A stretch of DNA of 64,000 bases from JAJFUI01 sp039698035. GTDB taxonomy: Bacteria; Planctomycetota; Planctomycetia; Pirellulales; Thermoguttaceae. The notes beneath the pieces were generated by a model, which was given only the letters and a program-made list of their open reading frames with translations, was not told the DNA's origin and did not search any database. The stretch covers positions 372,001 through 436,000 of the forward strand of contig JBDKSW010000004.1 in assembly GCA_039698035.1 (NCBI GenBank), in the 5' to 3' direction. This document shows, in pieces, positions 1 to 8,217 of this stretch. The first letter of the stretch is position 1. Every line of letters starts with the position of its first letter. Both the position numbers and the translations under genes were made by a program.

Positions 1-821
1 TCGAGTTCTGGCACACGCGAACTGGCCACTGCCGTCATTGCGTCACGCCAAAGCTGCTTTCGCTCCCAGTGACCCGAGTCGTCCGCGAGCCAGTCAATCG
101 CCAGCGCCGCACGTATTGCCTCGACATCCGCGGCCGCCAGCTTCTTTTGCAGTTCGGCAAGCGACTTGTTGTATGCGTCGGATGGTTTGCCGGTTTCTTC
201 ATCTCGCTGAGGATCAGGCCATGACTTTGCGCTCTCTCGAATTTCCGCGGCAAGGCGAACTCCCTGCGCGTACGTCCGCGGCTCTTCTCGCTGCAAATCG
301 GCGAGATAGGTGTCACGGAAGGCTACCGCCCTGGCAACCCGTGACTCGATCATGGATGTTTCGCTAAGCTCCAAGACGCTGCCACCCCATTCCAGCGCAA
401 CCTCGCCATCCACAGGATCGTATGGCAAGATGAAAAGCTTCTGTTCACCGAGAGTAAAGGCGTAGAACCAATCCTCGTCGCACGAATTGTGGATAGGTCC
501 ACTGCCGATGCGAAGGAGCGATCCCGAGTACCGGCCCTTCACGATCCGGTCGATTCGCACCGTGGCAATGGTTGGCGGCGTACGATGCGACTCGCCGCCG
601 CCGTCGAACGGGGCGCGGTACTTGGCCGCGTTTGCTATCTTGCCCGCCTCGACCTTCTCGATCGTGCCGATGAGAATCAGCGGGCTGTTGCCCACTTGCC
701 AATCGGGTCCGCGGTAACCGCCCAGGCACCCCCAAGCTGGTGACGCCATCCATGCCAGCCCAAACCAGACCGCAGAAAAGACGGTCACACGCAATGTCTT
801 CGGAGGCCATCGGTATTGCAC
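1..821 (-). CDS. Secreted hypothetical protein, 3' end cut by window edge
   Basis: An open frame runs from a GTG at 821 leftward past base 1 with no stop, giving about 273 residues. The start is supported by AAGGAG six bases upstream. The N-terminus has a basic start (QYRWPPKTLR) followed by a hydrophobic stretch ending in MASPAWG, which reads as a Sec signal peptide. The mature part begins with CLGGYRGPDW and contains a segment (IVKGRYSGSLLRIG) typical of proteins that form small beta domains. A later part is charged and helical. I do not recognise the family and no catalytic motif is obvious. It lies 92 bases downstream of the topoisomerase VI A gene on the same strand, but its role is unlikely to be related. 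Confidence 0.75.
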   Translation of the reverse strand, partial: MQYRWPPKTLRVTVFSAVWFGLAWMASPAWGCLGGYRGPDWQVGNSPLILIGTIEKVEAGKIANAAKYRAPFDGGGESHRTPPTIATVRIDRIVKGRYSGSLLRIGSGPIHNSCDEDWFYAFTLGEQKLFILPYDPVDGEVALEWGGSVLELSETSMIESRVARAVAFRDTYLADLQREEPRTYAQGVRLAAEIRESAKSWPDPQRDEETGKPSDAYNKSLAELQKKLAAADVEAIRAALAIDWLADDSGHWERKQLWRDAMTAVASSRVPEL

Positions 822-912
822 AGGAAACTCCTTGACGATTGGTCGCTATCGGCAGGACGGGAACATGGGGCCACATCCGTTTCTCAGCCAGGTCGCCGAG
901 AGTTTGGTAGCT

Positions 913-2022
913 CTAATCGAGCCACTCCTTGGCCTTCAGCCGCTGGGGGGTGTACTGCTCGGTGACGTAGCTGATGTCCTTGCTGATGAGCGCTTCGACT
1001 TCCAGCTTGAAACCGTTGTCCAACAGTCGCTTGATTTCCTTCTGCCACTGCGGCTTGTGGGCGAACCAGGGGTAGTTGGCGATCTGCTTGGCCCGCTTGC
1101 GGTCGGTGTCGTTGAGCAAGATCTTGACGCTGTCCGACAGTTTGCATTCCTCGAAATCCTTTGAGCGAAGGCCCAGGAACTTTGCGTCGGGAATGGCCAT
1201 GCGTTGCGACTCGTAGGCCAAATTGATCGACCCTTGCTTGATGACGCTGTAGATGTAGTATCCCCACGGGTCGTTATCGAGCAGGCAGTAGATCGGGAGC
1301 TTCAGTTCGCCGTGCATTCGGTGCAAGAGCCGACGAACGCCGCGAGGCGGCTGACCGCCGCCATGCGTCAGGATGCACTTGTGCTTGCGCCAGAACTTGT
1401 CTTCGTTAAATCGTTGCCAAACCGTGTCTTTTTCGACATGGAGGATGAACTTGGCGTCGCACCGCTTGAACTGGATGACCTCCGGCTCGACGATCGAGGG
1501 GATGCCGTAGCCGCCGGAGCCCATCCGCGAGCAATCGATCTCGTCGCCGCGGTCGATCAGCACGAGGTCGCCGACCATGTCCCCTTTTTTCTGGGCGTAG
1601 AGATGCAACTCCTCGCGGAGGCTGTTGAGGAGAACCTCGCAGTCCTCGATCACCGGGTCGCACTCGCCCTGCTCGGCGAACGTCTCTTCCTTGGTGCCTT
1701 CGATCGTGTGCTTCAGCAGGTAGAAGAGACCACGGATGCTGGTGGTTTTGCCCTGCTCGATCAGTTGCGTGGCGCCGCTGGCCACGAGCATCGTCTGCAT
1801 GTAGCTTTTGGCCTGCGACAGGTTGAACAGATGGCGGCGGTTGGTCGCCTTACCCATCTCGATAAAGCGACGGGACTTGTTGTACTTCACATTCGACAGC
1901 GAACGGGTCGGCACGTCGACGAACGGGTCGCGTTTGCGCCCGGCCATCTCGACCACGCCATCGGCCAGCTCGGCCAGGCGTTTCATCGTCTTCGCGTCAC
2001 GCGGATTTAGTTTAGGTGGCAT
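913..2022 (-). CDS. top6A: DNA topoisomerase VI subunit A (Spo11-like)
   Basis: This is the catalytic subunit of a type IIB topoisomerase, which cuts both DNA strands and forms a phosphotyrosyl link with 2-base 5' overhangs. The protein has 369 residues, the usual length. The winged-helix domain contains TSIRGLFYLLK, placing the catalytic tyrosine at about residue 101 (the other Tyr of the usual YY pair is Phe here). The Toprim domain follows, with a metal-binding glutamate in FILHVEKDTV and the DxD in LLDNDPWGYY. I start at the ATG at 2022 (MPPKLNPRDAK); an ATG at 2067 would add 15 unlikely residues. The gene follows the B subunit on the same strand with a 164-base gap. Family assignment is confident. 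Presence in a bacterium is unusual. Confidence 0.93.
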   Translation of the reverse strand: MPPKLNPRDAKTMKRLAELADGVVEMAGRKRDPFVDVPTRSLSNVKYNKSRRFIEMGKATNRRHLFNLSQAKSYMQTMLVASGATQLIEQGKTTSIRGLFYLLKHTIEGTKEETFAEQGECDPVIEDCEVLLNSLREELHLYAQKKGDMVGDLVLIDRGDEIDCSRMGSGGYGIPSIVEPEVIQFKRCDAKFILHVEKDTVWQRFNEDKFWRKHKCILTHGGGQPPRGVRRLLHRMHGELKLPIYCLLDNDPWGYYIYSVIKQGSINLAYESQRMAIPDAKFLGLRSKDFEECKLSDSVKILLNDTDRKRAKQIANYPWFAHKPQWQKEIKRLLDNGFKLEVEALISKDISYVTEQYTPQRLKAKEWLD

Positions 2023-2102
2023 GGGTGTCGTCCAACGGTTGGTTGTCGTCAGTGGCTGGCGATTCAATGTGAACGGTTGACAATTGGCATGTCAGCCCGA
2101 AA

Positions 2103-2207
2103 CGCTTGCACGGGGGCGCCCCGTTCGTTAGCCCAAAGGGCTGCCCTCGGAAAGCCCTTCGGGCTAGGTGACCGCAGTTCATTCGGCTAGGCAACCGCGG
2201 TTCGCTC
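2103..2207. repeat. Palindromes and 23-base tandem repeat in the top6B-top6A gap
   Basis: Two short hairpins with the same stem occur here: AGCCC/GGGCT at 2130-2142 and again at 2153-2165, each with a 3-base loop. An imperfect 23-base direct repeat follows (2162-2184 and 2185-2207), both copies beginning GGCTAGG. The second copy covers the stop codon of top6B, so the last codons of that gene are duplicated outside the frame. It resembles a REP-like intergenic element. Confidence 0.6.
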
Positions 2208-4244
2208 GCTGTCACCTGCCACGGGACCCGCGTCTTGGTTCTCCTGCCCTACAATGATCACATTCTCGCCGAAATCTTCTGCTTCCTCGATGGCTTTGCC
2301 GCGGTCGTCGAGCTTCAGATCGGCTTCGGCGGTGCGCTTCTTGGCGACCTCCAAAAGTTGCTCGTAGAGCTTGTCGCGGTTGGTTTGGTTGATGCGGCTG
2401 ACGGCCGAGGCCACTTCGCCCAGATAGCGGAGGAAGATCTGTCGCCGCTGCCCTTCGTGGCGGACTTGCAGCCGGCGGCGCAGGTACATGCCCAGTTTTC
2501 GGCCGACCGCCTGCAACGCGAGCCGGAGCTCCTTCTGAATCTCGGGGTATGACGCGATGGCCTCTTTCGATTCGTTCGTGAAGGGCACCCAGACGCTCGC
2601 CATGTGGATCATCACGGTCACTGGGCCGCTGGGCAGCGAGCCGCGCGACTGGTTCAGTCCGTACGAACGCCAGTTGGTGCCCATCACCGTTTGCGTGATG
2701 GCGCAGCCGCCGGCCTGGAACTGCAACGGCACGCGGTTGGCGTACCGCAGAACGTTCATCGACTGTCCTTCGCTCAAGTTGACGCTTCGCAATGCCTGAT
2801 GCAGCCGGTCGATGTCGGCCGGTTTGAGCCGGCCCGGCGAGATGCGGATGCCCACGTTGGCCTCGGCGAGGATCTTGTCGGCCGCATCCGCGCCAAGCCC
2901 TTGGAACGTGCTAATCAAGAACTGCCGCAGCGTTCGGGCATCGCTCTCTTCGAGCGTTTCGGCCAGCCCCTCGCGCGAGACTCGCGAGACGGGCGAGGCG
3001 CCTCCATAGGCCAACCCGACCTCGATTTGAAACGGATTGCCGCGATAGACGGCCGGCGGCCTGGTGGCGGCCGCGTAGAACTCGCCCGGCACTACCTGCC
3101 GCAGGCCTTTGAGGATCAGTTCCTCGCCGATCGGCACAATGCAGTCGGTCGACGGGGCGGGGATCTTCGTCTGTTGGATCGCCTGGTAAAGCAGGTCGGC
3201 CTCGTGGCGGCCGACCTTTTTGGGATTCGCTCGGGTGCTGACCTTGGCCATCTCGCACAGGCGTCGCGCCACGGCCGGGCTGACCCGCGAGAACGATTGC
3301 GCCATAAACTGCGAAATGGTCGGCGCCTTGGTCTCGTGAATCATCGTCACAAGCCGCCCCAGCTCGACGCCGTACGGATGCGGCTTGATTTCCTTCGGCT
3401 CGGGCGGAAGCTGATCGGTGACCCGAGCATAGTCCAGTTTGTTGTCATCCGGGTCGATGTAGTGAATCGCGATGTGCGGGTTGGCGATGGCCGTCTGTTC
3501 GAGATACTCGTCGACGCTGCCGCGACCGCGTTGATAGCGGGCCTCGAGCTCGATCGTCACGCGGGTGCCATGCTCGACGGTTTCCTCCCACTCGATGCCG
3601 TGCTTCTCGATGAGTTTCTCGCCGAGCCCATTGGGCGGGATCTCGACGCCCTCGCCGCGGCCGTTCAGAATTTCCGGCAGGTTCCGCTTCGTGTCGATCT
3701 GGATTTCGTAGTAGTGGGCCGGCTCGCGCAGCGAGACCTTCGACATGATCTTGACCGGCTTTCCGGTCGTCAGAAGGCCGTGCATGCCGGCCGCGCTGAT
3801 GCCGATGCCCTGCTGGCCGCGGCTCATCCGCATGCGGTGGAATTTCGAGCCGTAGAGGAGCTTGCCAAAAATCAGCGGGATCGTCTTCTTGAGGATGCCA
3901 GGGCCGTTGTCCTGGACGCCCACCTTGTAGCGATCCTGTCCGGTGCGTTGGATGTGGACCCAAATCTCGGGCAGGATGCCGGCTTCTTCGCAGGCGTCGA
4001 GCGCGTTGTCCACGGCCTCTTTGACCGTCGTGAGCAGGGCCTTGCGCGGGTTGTCGAAGCCCAAGAGGTGGCGGTTCTTTGCGAAAAACTCGCTGACGGA
4101 AATCTCCCGCTGCCCGGCAGCCATCGATTGGGCCGTGGCCCGGCGGCGCGGACGCGGCGTTGGCCTGCCGTTGCCGTCCACGGGCGAGCCGTTCGAGCCG
4201 GTGGGAACCGTGGGTTCAAGTTGAGCAGTAGCGATGACGGTCAA
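2187..4244 (-). CDS. top6B: DNA topoisomerase VI subunit B (GHKL ATPase)
   Basis: This is the ATPase/transducer subunit of topoisomerase VI, which dimerises on ATP binding to capture and pass a DNA duplex through the break made by Top6A. The GHKL Bergerat fold shows the N-box KEAVDNALDA, the DNGPG motif and GQQGIGISAAG. The transducer domain and a C-terminal extension follow. The best start is the TTG at 4244 (TVIATAQLEP...), preceded by AGAGGAG with eight bases of spacing; an ATG at 4343 would add 33 low-complexity residues. The product has 685 residues, with an arginine- and proline-rich stretch before the ATPase domain. Its stop lies inside a 23-base tandem repeat. It probably shares a transcript with top6A. 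Confidence 0.92.
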   Translation of the reverse strand: MTVIATAQLEPTVPTGSNGSPVDGNGRPTPRPRRRATAQSMAAGQREISVSEFFAKNRHLLGFDNPRKALLTTVKEAVDNALDACEEAGILPEIWVHIQRTGQDRYKVGVQDNGPGILKKTIPLIFGKLLYGSKFHRMRMSRGQQGIGISAAGMHGLLTTGKPVKIMSKVSLREPAHYYEIQIDTKRNLPEILNGRGEGVEIPPNGLGEKLIEKHGIEWEETVEHGTRVTIELEARYQRGRGSVDEYLEQTAIANPHIAIHYIDPDDNKLDYARVTDQLPPEPKEIKPHPYGVELGRLVTMIHETKAPTISQFMAQSFSRVSPAVARRLCEMAKVSTRANPKKVGRHEADLLYQAIQQTKIPAPSTDCIVPIGEELILKGLRQVVPGEFYAAATRPPAVYRGNPFQIEVGLAYGGASPVSRVSREGLAETLEESDARTLRQFLISTFQGLGADAADKILAEANVGIRISPGRLKPADIDRLHQALRSVNLSEGQSMNVLRYANRVPLQFQAGGCAITQTVMGTNWRSYGLNQSRGSLPSGPVTVMIHMASVWVPFTNESKEAIASYPEIQKELRLALQAVGRKLGMYLRRRLQVRHEGQRRQIFLRYLGEVASAVSRINQTNRDKLYEQLLEVAKKRTAEADLKLDDRGKAIEEAEDFGENVIIVGQENQDAGPVAGDSERTAVA

Positions 4245-4681
4245 TCTGGGAGCTCCTCTGCGTAGCGAAAATCGTGGATGCCAACATCTGCTTGGTGGCA
4301 CAAACGTCTTGTCTGTGCGGTAGATGCCGGCCGGGCGTCTCACCGACCTGCCGACAGCCCAGCGGGATGGCCCGTGGCACAGACTGCGCGAACCGGCGGC
4401 GCAGACCTAGCGGATTATACCGGTTTTTTGGGCGATGTCCCACACGGCTTTCTCCGAATTCCCGGCAGATTACGGGGCTTTTTCCCACGCGACAAACAAA
4501 GATTCACCGCTAAGTCCGTCCTTGCCGAGACTGGTATTGTCGGTGTCGAAACAAGCGTTGACGGACCAGGCGCCCCCGCCGGCGGCACGAGGCCGCCTCG
4601 CCCTGGGTCCGACGATAGCGATCCTTCCCATGCAGCGCGGCCGGAGGCCGCGTTCCAACCAGACGACGGAGGATTGATCTC
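4245..4681. other. Divergent intergenic region
   Basis: This lies between the divergent top6B and the secreted-protein gene at 4682. I see no gene with credible coding character. It must hold promoters for both sides, but I cannot pick out a convincing pair of -35/-10 boxes. Confidence 0.4.
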
Positions 4682-5077
4682 ATGAATCGAGCGTTTTCAC
4701 TGCCACGAATTCTGACGGTCGCGGCGCTCAGCGCGTGCGGTCTATTGCTGTGTGCAGCGCGTCCGGCCCACGCCGTCAATGTTGGCCAGGGGACGGCCGG
4801 CGATCTGTTCGCCAATTACTATGCCGCGCCGATTGGTTATCCGGGCGCGGGGGCCAAGCTCTACGTCAGCCCGCGTCCGACCCCACCGGTGGTCGGCCAC
4901 ACCTACATCACCTATCAGCCGTTGATGCCACACGAGTTCCTTTACCCCCACCATCGCGTCTATGTGACGAAGCATGACGACGCGCCAAGAACACGGACGT
5001 CGGTCCACTGGCGTGGCAATGGGAGCGGTTTGACTAAGTATTGGCCGACGCGATATGTGCTGACCCCCGGTTTGTAG
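4682..5077 (+). CDS. Small secreted protein, Pro/Tyr-rich
   Basis: The product has 131 residues. The ATG is preceded by GGAGG at good spacing. A clear signal peptide (basic MNR, hydrophobic LTVAALSACGLLLCAA, cleavage near PAHA) is followed by a proline- and tyrosine-rich mature chain with segments such as NYYAAPIGYPGAG and THITY-like strands, ending in WPTRYVLTPGL. No enzymatic motif is visible. Small proteins of this style are common in planctomycetes and are thought to be exported, but their job is unknown. It is followed on the same strand by a second small secreted protein at 5219, so the pair may form a small operon. Confidence 0.8.
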   Translation: MNRAFSLPRILTVAALSACGLLLCAARPAHAVNVGQGTAGDLFANYYAAPIGYPGAGAKLYVSPRPTPPVVGHTYITYQPLMPHEFLYPHHRVYVTKHDDAPRTRTSVHWRGNGSGLTKYWPTRYVLTPGL

Positions 5078-5218
5078 CCGTCGATCGATGTTAGCGCGAT
5101 GGACGAACCTGGGCCGACCATCGGGAGGCCGCGAAACGGGCCGATTGCGATGGCCAACCGATTCATCATCCAGGTGAATGCCAAGAAAAATCCCGGCAAG
5201 GAAAACAGGAGTTCGACG

Positions 5219-5599
5219 ATGAGACGTTTTGTCCTGCTTGCGGCCGTCGCTGCATTGTTGACTGCCTGGGGACTGAGCGAAACGGCGACCGCCGGCTATC
5301 GGACGATCAAGGGCCGCGTATCGCACCGCCAGTCGCAGACCTATCCATGGCATGGCGCCTATTACGACTCTGCCTGGGGCGTGCCCGTGGCCGTCGTCGT
5401 GCCGCCGAACGCCGAGTCGCAGACGCATTGGGGCTGGGGCGTCGGCGCGACGCGCGTCAGGCCGATCCAGCACCAGTTTGAGCGCGCATACCCAGGCAGT
5501 CCCGAAGCGGGCGGCATCGGCAATCGCTTCCTGCCGACGCCACGTTGGCCAAGCAGCACCGACCAGTTCGGCGACTACTACATCCGCGGGCCGTGGTGA
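5219..5599 (+). CDS. Small secreted protein, aromatic-rich
   Basis: The product has 126 residues. I chose the ATG at 5219 because AGGAG sits eight bases upstream and because a signal peptide starts immediately (MRRFVLLAAVAALLTAWG, cleavage near TATA). An upstream ATG at 5099 would add 40 residues without signal-peptide character. The mature chain is rich in Trp, Tyr, Pro and Gly (HWGWGVGATRV, DQFGDYYIRGPW). It resembles its neighbour at 4682 in composition but not obviously in sequence. No function can be assigned. It is probably exported, possibly cell-wall associated. Confidence 0.78.
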   Translation: MRRFVLLAAVAALLTAWGLSETATAGYRTIKGRVSHRQSQTYPWHGAYYDSAWGVPVAVVVPPNAESQTHWGWGVGATRVRPIQHQFERAYPGSPEAGGIGNRFLPTPRWPSSTDQFGDYYIRGPW

Positions 5600-5677
5600 T
5601 CTCGGAAGCGTCTCTTGGCGAACACTCGCGCCGTGGCCGCGCTCGGGCGGCCATGCGACGTTGCATGCTCGACTCTC

Positions 5678-6607
5678 ATGACATTCGATATTCAATCCGG
5701 AAAGACTCGCATTGGTTGGATCGGCACAGGCGTCATGGGCGCCAGCATGTGCGGTCACCTGCTCCGAGCTGGCTTTTCAGCGACGGTCTTCAGCCGCACT
5801 CGAAGCAAGGCGGAACCGCTGCTGGCTGGCGGCGCCACCTGGGCTGAAAGTCCCAAGGCTGTTGCCAACGTTTCGGATGTGATTTTCACGATCGTCGGCT
5901 TTCCAAGCGACGTTCGCCAGGTGATCCTTGGCCCGGAGGGCGTTTTGGCCGGCTGCTCGCCTGGAAAGGTCGTTGTCGACATGACCACGAGCGAGCCGAG
6001 CTTGGCGGTCGAAATCGCCGAACGGGCGGCGGCCGTCGGCGTGACGGCCATCGACGCGCCTGTCTCGGGCGGCGATATCGGCGCTCGCGAGGCTCGACTT
6101 TCGATCATGATCGGAGGCGATGCCGGGACGATCGAATCGCTGCGACCCTGCTGGCAGGCGATGGGCAAGACATTCGTCCGGCAAGGCGGTCCCGGTGCGG
6201 GCCAGCACGCCAAGTTGGTCAACCAAATCCTGATCGCGGACAATATGGTTGGCGTCTGCGAGGCGTTGCTCTACGCCTACCGAGCCGGGCTCGACCTGAA
6301 AACCGTCATGCAATCGGTCGAGCCGGGTGCGGCCGGCAGTTGGTCGCTCTCAAATCTCGGCACGCGAATCATCGCCAACAACTTCGCGCCGGGCTTCTTC
6401 ATCGAGCACTTCGTCAAGGATCTCGGCATTGCCCTGAGCGAGTCGCGGCGAATGAACCTATGCCTGCCGGGGCTCGCCTTGGCAAACCAACTGTACGTCT
6501 CATTGATAGCGCACGGTCGCGGTCGTCTCGGGACACAGGCCCTTCAGCTTGCGCTGGCCGAAATGTCGAACGTTGATTGGCCGTCGCGGGGCGGCCAAAG
6601 TCGCTGA
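5678..6607 (+). CDS. NAD(P)-dependent beta-hydroxyacid dehydrogenase family protein
   Basis: This belongs to the 3-hydroxyisobutyrate dehydrogenase / tartronate semialdehyde reductase / GLYR1 family, which oxidises beta-hydroxyacids or reduces the semialdehydes. The Rossmann motif GWIGTGVMGASM is at the N-terminus, the substrate loop DAPVSGGDIGAREA is near residue 120, and the catalytic lysine lies in GAGQHAKLVNQ near residue 175. The C-terminal helical domain is complete (309 residues). I chose the ATG at 5678; the earlier one at 5615 adds residues that do not fit the family. Substrate cannot be told from sequence. It is cytoplasmic and stands alone on the plus strand, convergent with the next gene. 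Confidence 0.9.
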   Translation: MTFDIQSGKTRIGWIGTGVMGASMCGHLLRAGFSATVFSRTRSKAEPLLAGGATWAESPKAVANVSDVIFTIVGFPSDVRQVILGPEGVLAGCSPGKVVVDMTTSEPSLAVEIAERAAAVGVTAIDAPVSGGDIGAREARLSIMIGGDAGTIESLRPCWQAMGKTFVRQGGPGAGQHAKLVNQILIADNMVGVCEALLYAYRAGLDLKTVMQSVEPGAAGSWSLSNLGTRIIANNFAPGFFIEHFVKDLGIALSESRRMNLCLPGLALANQLYVSLIAHGRGRLGTQALQLALAEMSNVDWPSRGGQSR

Positions 6608-6958
6608 CGCGGGGGCGTTCTTTGTGGCGAGATTCCTTGCCGCAAAACGCTTCTCCGGCGCCGATGAGACACCTAGAATACATTGGGCGCGGGACGGTCT
6701 CGCGCCCGTGATGAAAAGGTACCGTAGCGTTTGAACGCTACGAGGGGCCAGGAGCTGCTGCACGGATTACCCAACGTGCGGTCGCGGCCTGGCCCCAAAT
6801 CTTATGCCCAGGCGTGTCTTGCCCGCCGGTGGCGAGTGGTTCAAGATCGGACCGGGTTGCGGCGCGGCAAGAACCGTGTGGCACGCAAAAGCGGCAGACC
6901 ATCCAAGAGCACCGTGGGACGCCCGTCGGCGAATTTCCGCACGACACCGTAAAGCGAG
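6608..6958. other. Convergent intergenic region
   Basis: About 350 bases lie between two convergent genes. I see no supported gene. A near-perfect palindrome lies inside it (6723-6742, listed separately). Confidence 0.4.
6723..6742. terminator. Palindromic hairpin between convergent genes
   Basis: CGTAGCGTT pairs with AACGCTACG across a 2-base loop, giving a 9-bp stem. There is no long T-run after it on either strand, so it may be a bidirectional transcript-end stabiliser rather than a classical rho-independent terminator. Confidence 0.45.
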
Positions 6959-7252
6959 CTAGACGGCGCCTTCGCGGCAATCCAACGCGACTTTCGGCAG
7001 GTTGCTGCGGTGGGCCAATTGCGGGCCATCGAAGGCCGACTTCCGGACGGCGTTCATGCCCGCGCCTTGGAACTTCCACTCGTAGTCGGCGTTGTAAAGG
7101 CAGAGAAAGACGATGCCGACGATGACCGCACACAGCGCAATCACCAGTAGGACCGTATAGATGTCCGGCTTCGCTTTGCGTCGCACGGATGGGGCTCGGA
7201 CCGGCGTGGAGCCTTCCAGCGGATTACTCGATTCTTGAGGCGACACGATCAC
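6959..7252 (-). CDS. Small single-pass membrane protein
   Basis: The 97-residue product has a soluble N-terminus with prolines and arginines, one strong transmembrane helix (YTVLLVIALCAVIVGIVFL, about residues 32-50) and a short C-terminal tail. The start overlaps the end of the upstream coiled-coil membrane protein by 29 bases, implying translational coupling. I do not recognise the family. The overlap and shared membrane location suggest that the two proteins work together. Confidence 0.78.
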   Translation of the reverse strand: MIVSPQESSNPLEGSTPVRAPSVRRKAKPDIYTVLLVIALCAVIVGIVFLCLYNADYEWKFQGAGMNAVRKSAFDGPQLAHRSNLPKVALDCREGAV

Positions 7253-8090
7253 CTACGATGATGTTGCTGTTTTGGTATTTCGGGTCGATCTTGCAGACGG
7301 CGCTGGTGGCGGATGTTTTCATGACCTCGACGCGACCGACGTAGGTGCTCTGTCCGCCGCCGATACGGTAAACTTCGAGGTGATGGCCTTTGCGGAGCCC
7401 TTGGTCGGAGCCAATCGAGATCTCAATCAGACCGGCGCCCGGCGTTGCGGTCACCGTGCCATCGACTCGAGGCGCGACCTTCGCCTTGAAATCGCCGTCC
7501 GGGTTGATATCGAAATAGCGCAACGCCTCGCGGGCCTTGGCGAGGTCTTTGGCTAGATCCTCGTTCCGCTTGCGGAGTTGCTCTTTCTCGTTGCTGGCCT
7601 GATTCAGTTCGTCGTCCTTCTGCACCAGGTCCTTGAAGTACTTGTCGCGGTCTTGTTGAGCCTCGATGGCCGCCGTCCGCTGTTTCTCCAATTCCTGGTA
7701 GTAGTCGCTCGCATTCTTCTGCGTGGCGTTCATCGCGGCGACCGCTTCGCGTGTATCGCGTTTCTCGGTCGCGTAGCCCTTCTGCAACTCGTTGAGATCC
7801 TTCTCCTTGATGTTCAACGCCGTTTGAAGCTTATTCAGGGCTTGCAGCTTTTCGTTCTTCTCGAAGGCCAGCTGCTTGCTCGAGCTTTCTAGACGGTCCT
7901 TGAGGTTGGCATTTTCGGCCCTGGCTTCCGTCAGTTGGACTTGCAGTCCTGGCTCTTTGCCTGCGCCACGCGGCCGGGTTACTTCCTCACGCCAATTGCG
8001 GTGCGTTGCATACACGGCCATGGCGAAAGCCATAAAGACCAGGCTCATGACGAAGATCAGGACAACGAAAATCTTACCAACGAGGTTCAT
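7224..8090 (-). CDS. Membrane-anchored coiled-coil protein
   Basis: The 288-residue product starts with a transmembrane helix (FVVLIFVMSLVFMAFAMAVY). A long heptad-rich coiled coil with many Lys, Glu, Gln and Ala runs from about residue 45 to 190. A C-terminal beta-rich domain of about 90 residues (VDGTVTATPGAGLIEISIGSDQ; GHHLEVYRIGG; YVGRVEVM) follows. The C-terminal part resembles the small beta-barrel found at the end of FlgT- or MreC-like envelope proteins, but I cannot name the family. Such architecture suggests a periplasmic or cell-envelope scaffold. A consensus promoter sits about 70 bases upstream. Confidence 0.85.
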   Translation of the reverse strand: MNLVGKIFVVLIFVMSLVFMAFAMAVYATHRNWREEVTRPRGAGKEPGLQVQLTEARAENANLKDRLESSSKQLAFEKNEKLQALNKLQTALNIKEKDLNELQKGYATEKRDTREAVAAMNATQKNASDYYQELEKQRTAAIEAQQDRDKYFKDLVQKDDELNQASNEKEQLRKRNEDLAKDLAKAREALRYFDINPDGDFKAKVAPRVDGTVTATPGAGLIEISIGSDQGLRKGHHLEVYRIGGGQSTYVGRVEVMKTSATSAVCKIDPKYQNSNIIVGDRVASRIE

Positions 8091-8159
8091 GCTCGGGATG
8101 CCTCAAAGCTGATAGAGCGCGCGGCGTGCATACGATCCGTCCGCAACGACGGTCCTTGT

Positions 8160-8189
8160 AGTATAACTTCGCCCATTTTGCCATGTCAA
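8160..8189 (-). promoter_or_regulatory. Sigma-70 promoter for the coiled-coil protein operon
   Basis: On the minus strand TTGACA (8189-8184) and TATACT (8165-8160) are separated by 18 bases. Transcription would start near 8152, about 60 bases before the ATG at 8090. Confidence 0.7.
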
Positions 8190-8217
8190 CAAAAAGCAAA
8201 ATCGGCGGTTTGGGCAG

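Noticed and set aside
2604..4265. 553-residue open frame on the plus strand
   Set aside because: Antisense of top6B; no recognisable domains.
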